Below are positions 47,760 to 63,796 of a stretch of DNA of 64,000 bases, one piece after another; the first letter of the stretch is position 1, and the number at the start of each line of letters is the position of its first letter. The DNA is from Latrodectus hesperus (Eukaryota; Arthropoda; Arachnida; Araneae; Theridiidae): contig CM075850.1 in NCBI GenBank assembly GCA_037975125.1, forward strand, positions 75,604,152-75,668,151. Reading direction: 5' to 3'. Below the pieces are notes generated by a model that worked only from the letters and a program-made list of their open reading frames with translations, ran no database searches and was not told the DNA's origin. Made by a program: the position numbers and the translations under genes.

Positions 47760-47819
47760 TGTTATGTACTATTTGGAGACATTGTACTAATAAAGAAAAA
47801 TTTCGATTTCTTCTGTAAA

Positions 47820-48110
47820 CAGTGTTATCAAGTGGAGCACTTTAGTCAAGTATTTAGCCACTTACGCTATCATGTTTTCCACAATGTATATCTAAGGCAA
47901 TTTTTACACGGTGATTATCAGTGCCTAAAAACGTGTGTGGGTTATCTGAAAACCTTACATCATACCACTCTGAAACCCACGCGGTTCTATATCCATACCT
48001 TGAAATTTGAGAAATCTGCGTTGGACTCGATTGCAAGCTTCATAACTGATTCCCTAAATGTAGGCTATGAGGTGTCAATTTATAATTAATAGATTGACAA
48101 ATTAACAGCT
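47820..48110 (+). other. Patch of higher complexity with an 85-residue open frame
   Basis: 47832-48089 stays open for 85 residues, and the DNA is less AT-rich than its surroundings. I recognise no domain. A minus-strand frame also crosses it. It may be a piece of an old element or an exon; not callable as a gene. Confidence 0.25.
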
Positions 48111-48365
48111 CATGCTTATTGATATCGAAGCATCCAGCATATATCATTTACTGGAACATGGAAACTGAATTAATAGCGTATAAGAGTGCGAATGTTTTGC
48201 ATGCATGCTGAATTCACTCAGACAAAAATTCCAGTTCTGTAATGGGTCAGTTTTTCATTCCAGTCTGTGGAACAATTAGTGCACAGAGAACGCTTGTAGA
48301 TGATTTTCTTTGATTATTTGTGCTAACTTAACCATTATTTTGAGTATTATACTGGTCTGTTTGCA

Positions 48366-48540
48366 GATCTGGTTATCGAATGGTTACCGATCTTGATTTC
48401 GATTCAGCAGTTTGTAGATTTGAATCCCACTTTGGGGTTGGATATTTTGTAGTTGTTCGGAATATCCTTTAAGTCGTATATCCCTGTATAATTATCCTTC
48501 GTGTGCAAAAAGTGATCTTTTAGCGACCAACAAATCAAGC
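48366..48540 (+). mobile_element. Decayed tRNA-derived SINE, same family as 24186-24371
   Basis: Shares GAATGGTTA, TTCGATTCAGCAGTTTGTAG, a mutated B box GATTTGAATCCCACTTTGGG, and the tail phrase CTTCGTGTGCAAAAAGTGA...AGCGACCAACAAATCAA. No clean target-site duplication seen. Confidence 0.8.
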
Positions 48541-51500
48541 ATTGTACTTGCCTGTCTGCTGGAAGTGCTTCCATATTCAGGTGTCATGGTATTCGCCATT
48601 TGTTTCTTGAATAGATTGGCAATTTACAAAGTTATTATTTAAAAACCTGACAACTGATGACTCAACTAATTGTTAAACTTTAAATTGCTTTATATATCTC
48701 AATATAACACATTCTGCACCATTTGCATAAGTTGGTCCCCTGCAATTTACTTATTTTTTTCATTATAAATTTGTGGTGTTGATTGATACTACGACGTTAG
48801 GAAATTAAACTGCTATGTATACGGAAACTATTACATGATTGTTTTCCTTTATGATTTCTGTTGTGATTGCTTAAATCTTTGTCATTTCTTTATCTGCAAA
48901 AAAAAAAATAATAAATAAATCATGTCTCATTAAATTCTCTTTTGGGTGAGTTAGATTGTTTCTACATACTTCATTTTTCATGTCCTGTATGTCCTTCCTA
49001 ACATGGCTTCCTGAAACGGAATCACAGACTAACCTTAAGCTTTAATAAGAAGTTTTTTTTATTAAAAATCTACGTGTTATTTAAATTTGGAAAACATTAA
49101 TTCTTATTGAAAAATATACAGAAATTAATTTATTTAAAATTATATTGTTTCTAATTTATTTGAAGTGTAAATTTGCCCTGAAAATAAAAATAAATTTCAA
49201 TATTTTAAACTTGGTTGAGTTATTTTACGAAGTATAGAATAACATATTTGAATGTTATAATGAATATAAATGAAGGTATACTTTATGATTCAAAATGACA
49301 AAGGGAAATATTGATTTTATTTAAAAATAATAGTCTTTTGGAAAAAATATTTGCAATTTTCTTATATTAAAGGAATAGAGAATGAAAGTAAAATATAGAA
49401 GAGTTATTTTATAAATATTTCAAAAATTAACATGTTTTACAATGAATATGGATGGAAAAATAAGAAAATTTCAAAACTTAATTGAGCTACTTTACAAAGT
49501 ATTATAGAGCATTAGATGTGTATACCTCATATTAATGAAGGTATATACTTTCTAGCAATAAGCATACTTATCAATTCAAAATAGTAAATATTTTGACATT
49601 ATTTAAAAGCAAAATTTTCTTGAGGGAAATCTTGCAGCTTTCTCATATTTAAAGGAATAGATAATGAAAGCAAATTATCAAAGAACTGTTTGATAATTAC
49701 TTTAAAAATTAGTTTTTTATCAAGATAAAGTTTCATTTTCTTAAATTAAAAAAAATATTACCAATTTCTTATATGCGTAGTTTAGTAATAGAAATTCAAC
49801 TTAAAACAATTTAATGTCAAATATAGCAAAATTTAAGTTCACTGATACTTATTCCTACATACATTTATAGTAAGTGAATATTATTTACTTTCAATATTAC
49901 TTAATTTAGTTATGATTAATTTAATTTTATAAATGGAAATGTTTCTAAACAATATATTGAAATAAAGCAATAATTCATATAAAAAGTATAACGAGTTTTA
50001 CCATATAACAAGCTATACAGTAATATTTTATGAAAAATTCTAATCCAAGCATCATTAGGATTTTGTTTTGCAATCACATAGTAGTTCATTAAAATTTTTT
50101 TGGAACACATCTCTACGAATTCAATCACTCAACTGACAGCTAAATTTCTGAGCTTGGCATTCAGTTTGGATTTCCTTCAGTTCAATTATTATAGAAAATA
50201 CATGATATTATCGTTCAAAACTTAAATTAATGTATAAATTTAGGAGTATAATATATTGTATATGAATAACGAAATCATAGCAAAAATTATTTCCAAGTAA
50301 TGAAATTAGGAGCTTTAATAGCTTCCTCGTTTATTTTATCGTTTTTATGGAGAACTTTCAAGACATAATAACATTTTGGGAAGAAACTCTAAAACACCCT
50401 AGGCTAATTTCGCATTATACGCATGCAGAAGCAACACTTTTTTTACTCCAAAAGTTGTTGGAATCATTATCAAGATCAAATATTAATTTGTAATTTTACA
50501 TTTTCAAATGACAGATATCAATAGCTACTATCATATTAAAATTAAATTTTCAAAATGACTTTGAATTTTAGAGCACCAGTTTGTAATTAGATAATTTAAC
50601 ATGCACTTTCTAGATTTGAATTTTAGATCTAGATTCTCTTATACAATACTTAATTTTAACTATCATGTTCTATTACCCTTTAATTTTTTTATAAAACTTT
50701 GCAGTATAATTTCTGCGTCAGGATAGATTTGCTATTTTAATTTAGGAACATCTGTTTTGCAAGCATCCGTTTGCAAAAGAGTAAAATGCGAGTTGCATGA
50801 ATGCTTATAAGGAATTATATTACATTAGTATAAAATTCCTTGAAGATAGTGAAGTCATTTGAAAAACAATTAAAAATGCATTCGGTAAAAGTTTCTTCAT
50901 TATCTACCATGAAGATGGGAAATATTCCATGAAAATATATGCAGAATAAGTCAGAAAACAAATTGGTTTTCTCTGATCTCATTTGTGGCCAATGAGTGGA
51001 AAATAAGATTAATTGAAAAAAAAAGTTTTACTTTATTAAAAAAACTATTTGATTCAATTTCTTGAATAATATTTTATGATCTTTAAACTTAAATAAGTAA
51101 ATTTAAAATGTAATTTTTTAGCATAATGTATTTTGATATGTAAATTATCATGGTTTTTAAAATAATTAGTACGTTAATGTTTTGATAAACAATCTGAAGT
51201 ATTTTCTAAGGGAACGTATAAAGTAAGGCGTGTCTAAATGCAAAATATTGTCTCAAAAGAGAATTTTTATTTTACAAATGTCAAACATAAGGGTTTAAGC
51301 CATATAAGGGGCCACACAAATATGTTTTGAAAACGTTCTTTTACCGAGAAGGTACAATATAGAGATGTAAATACGTAAGAATAATAAGAGAACACTGAAT
51401 GGAGTTAAACAAATATTATTTAAATAAGAAGTAATAAAATGTGTTAACTTTAAATAAGAAAATTTTTCTTATTTATGTTATCAACCAAACGATTTCTATA

Positions 51501-53396
51501 TTATAGTTTTAAATAAAAATATCTTTTAAATTGTTTTATTTACTAATTTACTCACTTTAAGCAACTTACTATGAAGGATTCAATATTTTTTCAATTAAAT
51601 ATATATATAAAAGTGATAAAACTAACCAAGCTTTTATTTCCTGGATGGTGAAACTATTTGATAGACTTGTTAAATGTTTGATAGATAAAAGAGGAATTTT
51701 ATAATTAGATAATTTTATTTAATTCCATTAATCAGTATTGTAAACAAAATTGAAAAGCACAAAAATGAAAGAAATGATGGTTTTATTCATCATGTCATTA
51801 TATTTACGCAAACCTCTGTATAATATCATTAAATTTCTAAACTATCGGCAAGAGATTAACAGCAAATGGTATCAATTTTGTAGTCGTGCTATCAGCTTCA
51901 AATTCCTTAATTAGGTATGTAGTCACTGTAATTGAGGTGCTGCAAGCTGGATGGATACATCTGTAATATGCAAATTGGCCACAAATATGTTTGGAATCGA
52001 TGGTTTGCTAAATTATTCTATAGTTAACAGTTAAGGATTAAAATATTTAGAGATATACGATGGAAACTGGTTACATTGTGGGCAGATCTATACAATTGTA
52101 TACAATCTAAAATGTATAATTAATGAATTTATTTATTTCTTAACGACGTATAAGATAAATAATTTTTACTCCTTATCTCAATCCATGTTTCAGAATTGTT
52201 AACAATTGATTTTTGCAACCATTAGGATTCCGTAGTTTTTCAGTTTTCTTGCAACTCTGAAAACGCTGATCTTCAGTATTATGCTGAATTTATTAGGGGA
52301 TTATAACCATATTCATTGTATAGAAGCAGATAACATTAAAGTAATAAATTCATTTGTATTAATTTTTTTTAAGTTTAAAGTAAATATTTGACTAAAATTA
52401 TCAGTTTATTTCGTGCAGTATTTGAGGTACAATTGTAACAAACTCAGTATTTTGTTTTTTATAAAATTAATCAAATTTATTTATTTAGTCAACCACCTTT
52501 TTTGGTAATAATTATTCCCCACAAAATTAAATTCACGAATTTTTATTGACAAATATAATTATTTAATAAAATTATCTTCTAGATTACCCCTTTGATTGGG
52601 GATTTTAATGATGTATGTGAATTTAATATTCGGTTACATTTTGTATCAACAGATATTTTCATTTACTTTAATTTTAAATATAGCTTATCAATATGCATGA
52701 GTAATGAGCAACGAAACACTTCACTCAAAAATTCGAATGCTGATTGCCCTTAATTTATTTCAAAATAATAAAAATAATCGGCAAAAATGATTTTCGAATT
52801 TTCCAATAGATTGCTGGTTTATCAATGCTTTAAAAATTCCATTGTTCTAAATATTTAGAAAAGTATTTCAGCATGAAAGAGAAGTTATTTAAATATGAAT
52901 TACTTCACATATGCAGACATTTCTTGTCGTGTTTATGTATAATCTTGAAACTCTCTTTTTTAGTAAAAAGAATTCTTGGTATATTTGCACTCTTTAGTTA
53001 AGTTTGGCATAAAGTCCACATTTAAACTTGCAATAATATGGAAATTTCCTTAATTTAGCTGTGAAAATCGTTCTGCAAAAATTACAAAAATTTGTTTTTT
53101 TTCGAAACTTTCAAATGTATAGCTTCGCTTGAGTCATTTGCCACCACTTTTTTTGGACATAATATCTAAAATTTGACAAAATTTCATAATATTAAAATCT
53201 CAATGAGTTATTTTCAAATAATATTAAAAAATCTTTTTTCATTATTTTTATATAAAGTACATTCTCTCTCCATTCATAACTTAAAACCGTTAATCCAAAA
53301 TTTAAAATTCCTTTTGTGAAAAAAAGGATGACCTTATAGATACAAATTATGTAGTATCAATTATATATTAAAAATTAAATGAAGTATTTAACATTA

Positions 53397-53397
<1 letters not shown>
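48541..53397. other. Intergenic DNA
   Basis: Nearly 5 kb with no gene. Two similar stretches near 49165-49420 and 49450-49720 (AACTTGGTTGAGTTATTTTACGAAGTAT-like, then ATATTAAAGGAATAGAxAATGAAAG) look like a diverged ~290-bp direct repeat. Confidence 0.55.
49190..49720 (+). repeat. Diverged ~290-bp direct repeat
   Basis: The landmarks TTGAGTTATTTTACGAAGTAT, AATGAAGGTATACTTT, AAGGAATAGAGAATGAAAG and AAGAGTTATTTTATAAATA at 49212-49415 recur in order as TTGAGCTACTTTACAAAGTAT, AATGAAGGTATATACTTT, AAGGAATAGATAATGAAAG and AAGAACTGTTTGATAATTA at 49480-49700. Confidence 0.6.
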
Positions 53398-53460
<63 letters not shown>

Positions 53461-53490
53461 TATATAAGTATATATGTATATATATGTATA
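53398..53490. repeat. (AT)n microsatellite with imperfect right flank
   Basis: About 60 bases of pure AT, then GTTATATATAAGTATATATGTATATATGTATA. Confidence 0.95.
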
Positions 53491-55278
<1,788 letters not shown>

Positions 55279-55486
55279 AATTAACTATGTTCTAATTACT
55301 CATGAGATTTTACTCAGCAAATAGTGCCAAAAATGATAATCATCGGAAACAAGATTTAAGAATAAATAAATCATTCTTCAGTACATTTTGTGGATTATTC
55401 TTAGTACTAAGAATTATCATTTTAATGTACATTTGTATTATAGAACAAATTACTTTAATGTTCTCAGATATTTTGAACGAACTAAT

Positions 55487-55620
55487 AGCTGAGTGATTAG
55501 CATTTCAGTTTTCAGATCAAAAATTTAGAGCAAGGATATCTGCAATGTTTGATTTTATTTTAACTATAAGGCCTAGTGAAAATATTATATGTGCAAAAAG
55601 TGGTTCTAATGTGACAAAGT
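55487..55620 (+). mobile_element. Strongly decayed SINE remnant
   Basis: AGCTGAGTGATTAGCATTTCAG at the left and AAGGCCTAGTGAAAATATTATATGTGCAAAAAGTGGTTCTAA at the right correspond in order to the ends of the SINE at 24186-24371; the B box is gone. Confidence 0.5.
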
Positions 55621-55639
55621 GATTAATAATATCATACCT

Positions 55640-58029
55640 TTAAAAGGAATGTGTTACTTAGTATAAGGGTATCCATTATCATCCCAGTTTCTAATTTTAA
55701 TTCATTAATATATATTTAATTAATAATGTACTTTAAACTTCAAATTAATTGATATTAAATGTTAATTTATACATTACAAATAGAACACATTTTAATATAA
55801 GATTTTTCTTAGGAAATTTGAATAAAGAACACTGCAATTACTTTAAACTGAAATTTGTCAATTAATGTATATTCTCTTCTCTGGTAATATTATTTATAAA
55901 TTTAACGAATGTGAGTTCTAGAGCTGAGAACGTCTATTGAATATTTTATAAAAACATTGATATTCAGATACAAGATGAATTGAAATTTGAATGTATTTGA
56001 GTGCAATATGTAATGATAATTTGTATTTCTATACCAGGTATACTATACCAGCTGAGATTTAAAATGATTACCTGTGTGAAGTAATTTATTAAAAACTGTT
56101 TCCAGCTTTTAAAATTTACTACATAGGCCATTGTTTTTCAAATACTGATACAATGTTATATGTTACAATTATTCTAGTTGTATAAGTATAGTGTTAAATA
56201 TGATTTTTTATCTCAGTTAAACATTTATTTCAATCCTGTGACACTTAATCTATCACCTTATGTCTGTCACATTCGGATGTTTTCTAATATTGTGAAAAGT
56301 CTTCAAAATATTGAATTGCATTTTTGATTGGAAAATGCAATTATTTTAACTCATAAGCAATATGGGCATTGTTTCGAAACATAGAGTAAAGATCTTAGTT
56401 TCAGATTACATTCTAGTACAACTGATTAAATCCATTCATTTGATTGTAAAAACTGTACTTATTGAGCTAAAATAAGTCCTTACGCGGTGACTGAGAGAAT
56501 CGAGACCATCCTTAACTCAATTCTGTCAACTTCAGTTGATCTGGGATAAAGCTATTTTAAGTAAAGTCTAATTTTGTTTTTGTTTTCGTAGTTAACTTGT
56601 TTGTCGAATTTTTATTGAAACACTTGCTTGTTTTTAAATCCTTATGGATATTTTACTTATTTCATTAAAACATATTTGCAGTAAATTATTTGTTTACAAG
56701 GTATAACACATAAGTTTTTAACAAATATTTGCTAAAATTAATACTAAAAGTTTTAAATGTTTATCTTAGTTTTTTTTTATAAAGATCCGGAATAATATCA
56801 TTTTTTGTGAATAATAACGCTTGTGCTTCAAAATATGCTAACATTTGCTCTGAAAAGTAGACTAATTTATTTCGAGCTTGTTACATACAACTGGGCAAAG
56901 GTTTAAATAATGCATAAATTCACTATCTTCTTAAAATTGTTTCGAATCTTCATTTTTCAGATCTTTATTAGTGATGAATGCTCTTTTCTGGTTGAAACAA
57001 ATATTATGGCAATATTCTGAATTGATTGTGTTTCTGATTATTTAGCGAATCTCATTCAGTCGTAAAGCTAATTTCTTGAAGTCAAATTTATCTTTTTAAA
57101 TGTTTCTAAAATTTTTGATCGTATATTTTTTAAACTGGTTTCACAGTCTGAATCATTTAAGTTTAATTTCAAATTTAACATTATTTTCTTTTTCACTTCT
57201 ATAATTGTTTTTTATTCATCAAAATACTTAAATTTGTAAGCTGATAAACATGAGACGTTATACAGTATACTTTAGTTCATACCAGTAAATAACCAATTTC
57301 CCAAGATTTGCCTTCAAGTTTGATTTTAAAATCTTATTAATAGCTAGACTTTTTAACTGCGTAAGACATATCTATATGAGAAATTTAAAATGATTTAAGA
57401 AATTATTTTTAAACTTTTATATTTTGATTTTTTTGAGCTATAAAATTCACAATTATACGTACATAATATTCATATCAACTCCTTGTTATACAATATAAAA
57501 TGGCCTACTTATTATATCATCGGGATCTTTTATAATCGCTCTTCTTTCATTTAACTGTGCCAAGACTCTCATCTTGCTCTATGAAAAAAATGCAATGTTA
57601 CTTTTTGGGAAATCAGTAAAATGTTACTTCATTCATAGCCTCGAATTTAATTTAAGAATAATATTCTGTGTACCATAAATATTATTGTCTAGATTAGTAT
57701 TTAAAATAGACTCATAATATATTGGTTAATATGTTATAAAAAGATATTCATATTGAATTTTAAAAAAGCTAATGCTTTTGTCAGTGAGTTTAAGCGAAAA
57801 TTATTCTACTTCTTTTATTTTATGGAAACTGCTAGTGGCAAAATATTTTCCTTGTTCAATGAAATGTTTCTGATTGTTCTTCAATGACAGCGATGGCGAA
57901 ATAGAAGTTACGAGAAAGAAAATATTTAAAATACTAAAAAATGTATATGCTTCATGAAATTTTTACAACTTCTAGAAATTTCTTGAAGCCTAGTTATCCG
58001 TGTTTGAGAAGTATTAATTGATTGTATGA
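55640..58029. other. Intergenic DNA
   Basis: No gene or repeat recognised. Confidence 0.6.
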
Positions 58030-58204
58030 CTAGGTAGCCAAATGATTAACCCGCTTGATTTCTGTTCAACAGTCCATGGGTTCGTGTTCAAACTTAGGCT
58101 CGGATATTTGGAGTGTTAGGAATCAAATTTTAACCATTGGTCTCAATCTAATTAGCACTCGTGTGCAAAAAGAATGATTGTTGAACAGCAAACAAACCAA
58201 CCAA
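58030..58204 (+). mobile_element. Decayed tRNA-derived SINE, same family as 24186-24371
   Basis: Contains GGTAGCCAAATGATTAACCCGCTTG, TTCTGTTCAACAGTCCATGGGTTCGTGTTCAAAC (mutated B box), CTAATTAGCACTCGTGTGCAAAAAGAATGA and the terminal GCAAACAAACCAACCAA. An AT microsatellite begins shortly after. Confidence 0.85.
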
Positions 58205-58246
58205 TGTATGTACGTGACGATTAACTGAAATTTATATACGAAAGTA

Positions 58247-58247
<1 letters not shown>

Positions 58248-58314
<67 letters not shown>
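58248..58314. repeat. (AT)n microsatellite
   Basis: About 66 bases of uninterrupted AT dinucleotide, ~45 bases beyond a SINE tail. Confidence 0.95.
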
Positions 58315-58319
<5 letters not shown>

Positions 58320-61300
58320 AGATTTCACTTTTTTTAAAGATTTATTAATAATCTTATTATTGAATTGCCCTACTAATAATTGATTATTTCAAAATTCATT
58401 TTTAGTAAATTTATATGAGTGAATAAAAATAAATTATTAGAAAAATATAATAAATTTTAATTAAGTAATCTTCTTCAAAATATATATATATTCAAATATA
58501 TATATGTGTGTGTGTAATTTTATTTAAAAAATAACCTACAACAAAAAATTCCAACTAAATTAACAAAAAATAGTATAGTTTGTACTAAAATTTCATGAAA
58601 TGTAAAATAATTTGCATTATAAATCGAGTATTACGATGAAATGGAAAATTAATTTTGAATTAATTTTAATTTATTTATTAAAAGTACTAGTTACCAGTCT
58701 TTATAAAAAAGTTTGTATATTTAAGCGTCCACAAGGATTAATAACTATTTTCTTAATACATCTATTATAAATGCAGTATGTTCTAAAAATACATAATTAT
58801 GCATTCCATTAAAATGAGTTTTTGTGGACATAGACAGTAAACACATTTATAGTAAAAATACAAAAAAATAGCTAATTTAGAAACTGAAACAAATGTACAC
58901 ACACATATTATAAAACCTTCTTTATTTTATACCATAAAATTTAAATTATTAAGATGCTAAGTCACACATTTGTGGTGGTTTTATTTGTAAGGTTATATAT
59001 TATAAAAAGAATAAATTCTTTGAACTTTTGTTTTAAACTAATACATTTTTGGAAAAGATTATGGAGATAATATATGTTTGTTTATATATGATAAATATGA
59101 TATTATTTTATGCATAAGACATCTATTATGACATATTTACTTATTAACAAGAAGTCAATTTTCATGATCCCCAATTCTTATGTTCTTAAACAAAAGGTAA
59201 GAATGATGTTTAGAAAAATGAATGAATGAGTTCGTAGAGAAAATAAATGTTTAATTTTGTAACGGGAAATTATTTTCCAGATACTCTCTTAATTTTCGCT
59301 TAATTGAACTCAAAAATTAAAATTTTTATTTCAATATTATTGTTTTTTCACATATGTAAATGCTTAAAAAATCAATTCTACGATTTAATTAAACTATTAT
59401 TTGAAAACAAGGCATTTTTTTCTATAATAGTCGATGAACACACCAATAATTTTACTATATATTTAGAAGACTGATGAGAATAATTTTCATATTTAAAGGG
59501 ATACATCCTCAAGCTCTAAAATAATAAGAGTACAGATCCAATAATAGCAGTAAAAAGAATTTCTATAGGTTTTTATTGCGCAAAAAAAAGTAAACTCAGC
59601 TCTCATGCGAGCGTTTGATCAGCTTACACCAAGTGGCTAACGATAAAAAATTTACTAATATATGTAACCAAAGATGGAGTATGGAATTCAATTTGTTAAA
59701 ATTAAGCTAATGCGAATGTGCACAGTAACTAATAGCAATAATATACAGTTTTTGCTGCAATTAAATGGAGTTTTTTTATACATTTCATAAATTTTGCCAG
59801 TGCGAGATGTATTTGTAACTGCAAAGTTTCAGGTTAATGTGTAGAAAATATGAAATAGATTCATCGAAAGAGAGAGAGGGTGTGTGTCTTTTCTAAAAAT
59901 CTAAAATTCTCCTTTCCCAATTTCTAACAGAGAATGTCAATTACTCCATAAAAATGCTATAACATGTATTGTGAAACAGTTTTTATTTTCAAAACACACA
60001 AGTAGTGGTATTATAGTTCTTCTGCATTCGTATATATTACACTAACTTTAAATAGAAAAATAATTGATTTTACTAAATGTATTAAACCAAACTTGTTTTG
60101 TGGGACTGAATTTAAAGATCAGTACAACATAGATTACATTATTCACTTAATTCAATTACTTTTAGAGGATGGTACGTTTGTGTGGGAAATGAAACTTTTC
60201 AATTTGTGTTTGCAAGGTATTCTTGTCTACTATTCAGGAAATTTTTCTTTGAAAATATTGGTGGATATTATTTGAAAACATGACATTCAATTGCAGCTAA
60301 ATTGATTATTAAACAAAATAAATGTTGGTTATCATATATCATATGATTACGGATCTGGTTTCCTAATATTGAATGTTTTTTCTTTTGTTAAGTGAATTTT
60401 TAGCGATAAAATTTTAAATTAATAAAATTGTTTGCAGAGGCCAGATAAAAAATTTATAAAATACTAATCATACATATTAAGAACAAATCTTTTAAAGTTT
60501 TTCTTTCCTAATGTATTTATATTTTATTCTATGTATAATAATTGCTTACTTGCTTTTTGTAGTCATTGGCAAAGTTGGTGATTGTTTTTCATATAATTAT
60601 AATTAGTCTGATATTGATTCTTATTTGCATTAATGCTGATATCAGACATCCATAATTTAAAGACAATGAAGAAAAATAAATCTTCTTTTGAAAGTTTATA
60701 AGTGATATTGAAGCTAAAATACTTAATATTAAACATTTTTTTTCATATTTTCAGAGCATATTTTACATAAGTTTTATAGGAAGTTTGTCTGTTTAAAAGT
60801 TTAGATTGATGAAAAAAGTTACTTAAAATTATATATGATGATTATAATGCTTAAGGAACCGTTTTCAACATTTTCTTTTCAAATTTCCAAGCAATATTGG
60901 AGTTAGAACTTTGGTCATTTAAATAAAAACATAAAACTTGAAAATAGCAGTCACTCTCAAATATAAAACTTATTCAGAAGTATTATTTGTAAATACCAAT
61001 CACATAAATTTTGAAGACCAAATCCCACTTACATTTGTCATAAAATATTGCCCATAAATTAATGTACGTAATTTTATTTTATGATTCAACGGAGGTGAGA
61101 ATCACATAAAATGTTTTAACTTTTTATCACTAACTATTTATAAGATTAAAATTTATCACAAGATAAAATTGCATTTGGAAATAACTATTTACAAATGCAA
61201 TTATTAATTGCCATGTTTTCTGAGCATCATATTATTAAAATTTCGAAATGCGTAAAATTTACATATAACGCTCTTTTATAAAAATTTAATTTTTTTGAAA

Positions 61301-62350
61301 ATAAGAAAGTATTTTAAAATAAATTCAAGAATTTTAAAAGGCTAAAAAATATAATGTATGAGTTGTAATACATGAGTTGTACTTTAAAATTTTTTGTCGG
61401 AATGTGTATCAGAAAAACAGAAATGCTTTTGACACGCAATTGCAAGTTTAAAGCTTTATAAGATATTTTTGAATTTTATAAACTCTTTTCTCTTAAATAA
61501 ATTAATATGCAATATAAAACCTTTTTTATGCTGTATATATCTAAATATTTGTTTATTTATCTCTTCAAATAAAAATATTTTATGCGCGTTGCCTGGTAAA
61601 AGTGAGTTGATTTTATTCGTCGTAAGAATTTGCAACTAACTTCAAGGGAAACTAGTATACACCAGCCAATTCCCCAGTACCTAACCCAAGAAGGGTTCTA
61701 CCAGTTTAGATGGGAGGAAGGAAAACTAGTGACAAACATATTTATTTCAAAAACATGTGTATAGAAACAACTTCTAAAATTGCAGTATTGTAAAATTATT
61801 CGCAAATAATTCTTAAGCGTTTCTAAAATTTGAGAAGTAATAACGAATTATTATTTTTTTCAACATTTAAAATTGTTCTTATTTAGTTGAATTCGTTGAA
61901 TAAATTTTTCCCTTAGAAAAATAATTAGTTTAATAATTATACACTTTAATTAAATAATTCTCCCTCTAATTTACATTTTATTTCAATACTGAAATTATTT
62001 GTGATAAGTCATTGCAAAGTCTGTAATGTGGTGCATATTTATAATATGTTGTTATTACCGAAAATTATAAGACATTTTGACAAAAATTGGATAGATACCG
62101 AAAATTATAGATATTATGATATAAAATGTTAAAATATAATTTGCCCTATGTAAATACCTATGTAAAAATATTATGTAAAAATATTATAGCCTAAAAACCC
62201 CTATGTAAAAATATTATAGCCTAAAACTGGGAATGCTCATCAGCATTATTTAATAAAATTTTTCTGTGTGATCTCAATAAATTTGGTAAATGAACTAGAA
62301 AGAATATTAAATACATTTAGTTCCAAAAACCAATTTTCAAATTTTGCAGT
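58315..62350. other. Intergenic DNA
   Basis: About 4 kb with no supported gene. A 60-residue open frame at 60093-60275 has no recognisable domain. A short less AT-rich patch at about 61655-61730 (ACCAGCCAATTCCCCAGTAC...) may be a repeat remnant. A ~35-bp phrase TATGTAAAAATATTATAGCCTAAAA is locally repeated at 62159-62226. Confidence 0.55.
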
Positions 62351-62520
62351 TAAAAAGAAAGGCCTTCAGTTCAACAGTATGAAGGTTCGGTTACCACCTT
62401 GGGCTACGATGTTTATAGTGGGTCAGTATCAAAGCTCAACTGAATAGGTCCCGGACAATTTAACTCTTAAGTGCAGAAAATTAGTTTTCAGTGTTAAGCC
62501 AAAATTTACCATTTCTTAAG
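62351..62520 (+). mobile_element. 5'-truncated, decayed SINE
   Basis: Begins within the tRNA head (CCTTCAGTTCAACAGTATGAAGGTTCGGTTACCACCTTGGGC) and continues through a body like that of 24186-24371 (ATGTTTATAGTGGGTCAG, TAGGTCCCGG, AAGTGCAGAAAATTAGTTTTCAGTG). Confidence 0.75.
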
Positions 62521-63502
62521 ACTCTAAAAAACATAACACTTCAATCAGAATTTTTATCAAAAATTATTTTTGTTATGTCTTTTCTGCAAAAAACAAATGC
62601 AGTGTTATGTCAATATGCACTGAAATGTCAATAATATTTAAGGATTATATTTTTCTAAAAAATAATAACTACTCGATTAGTTTAAATTTATTTTTAATGA
62701 TTCTTTATTATTCTTGAATTTGATTGACAATTTGCTCTTGTCATTAAAATTTGGTTACATTAACAATTACTTTAACTTATGCTGTAGTAACATGACAAAC
62801 ATAAATTAACCTGGTAGATGTAAATTGAAATTTGCTTTTGTGATTTAAAAAAAATAACAATAATAATTAAAGTGCACTTCTGTTAATTTTTTATTTATTC
62901 ATATGCATGAAAATGTTTCTGTATGTGTGTGATACATATACAAGTATTAACTCATGTAAAGGAAATTCAAAATAATTAAAATTTCAAAGACATTTTGAAA
63001 ATACCTTAAAGTAATTATTTTCCAGTTATTATTTAATAATTTTCTAATTATTTTGATGTACTTTCTTAATGTAAAAACTTAATATTGTACATATATTTGG
63101 AGTTTTAGAATTTGTATTTAACACTTCGTAATAAAAAAAATTACGCAGAAAGGAATAAACTGCTTGTAATTTTTAGTTTATACTCAAATCAATTAAACAA
63201 TTTAATATTTTATGCTTATTTTTATGCTTCACTTAAATTTTTTAAAGTCTAAACTCATAATCATAATAACTTTGATTATTGAGAAAATTTTGTAAACTGT
63301 GAACTCTGATGTAGCCAGAATGTATTCTATAATCAGAAAACTAAATTATTTGTAAGCGATGGATTTTATCTCCTTAAGGAAATATTTTTCGTAGTTTTTT
63401 TTAATCTAAAATATATTTGAGTAATCACTTCGTTACATATAATTTTAATGAATGTATGTTAATAAATTTTATGGTCAAAATCTGGACTTTTTTTTTACTT
63501 TT
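62521..63502. other. Intergenic DNA
   Basis: No feature recognised. Confidence 0.6.
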
Positions 63503-63514
63503 ATTTTTAAGAAT

Positions 63515-63796
63515 GCCGCCCGCTGTGTATAGTGGTCAGAGTCCTTGACTACGGATAGGGAGGTCCTGGGTTCGAATCCCAGTTCGGTAATGGATGTACT
63601 ATCTCTCTCTATCTATCCTGTCTTTGTCCTTTCTGTGTATGAATGTGTTGTAAATGGTTACCTACCCTATAAATGGGTCCCTATGCATGTGTTTACTGAG
63701 AAAGTCGGACTCCACACCAAAATATGGTTTAGTTGAAAAAGTGGAGCAGCGCATCCCGTATGGCCAGACTAGCTGGCACACGACAACAAAAACAAC
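63515..63796 (+). mobile_element. Well-preserved tRNA-derived SINE, second family
   Basis: A 282-bp element with a tRNA-like head: GTATAGTGGTCAGAGTCC resembles the D-arm/A-box region of tRNA-Asp. A perfect B box, GGTTCGAATCC, lies at 63569-63579. The unrelated body contains a TCTCTCTCTATCTATC stretch and a tail of AACAAAAACAAC. It is flanked by the 12-bp direct repeat ATTTTTAAGAAT (63503-63514 and 63797-63808). Its GC content is higher than its surroundings. The good preservation suggests a younger family than the decayed copies elsewhere in the window. Confidence 0.93.

Noticed and set aside
45707..47818. Poly-(Tyr-Ile) open frames
   Set aside because: Artefacts of AT microsatellites.
63515..63600. 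tRNA gene at the B box 63569-63579
   Set aside because: Only the head resembles a tRNA; the 282-bp unit with a 12-bp target-site duplication identifies it as a SINE.
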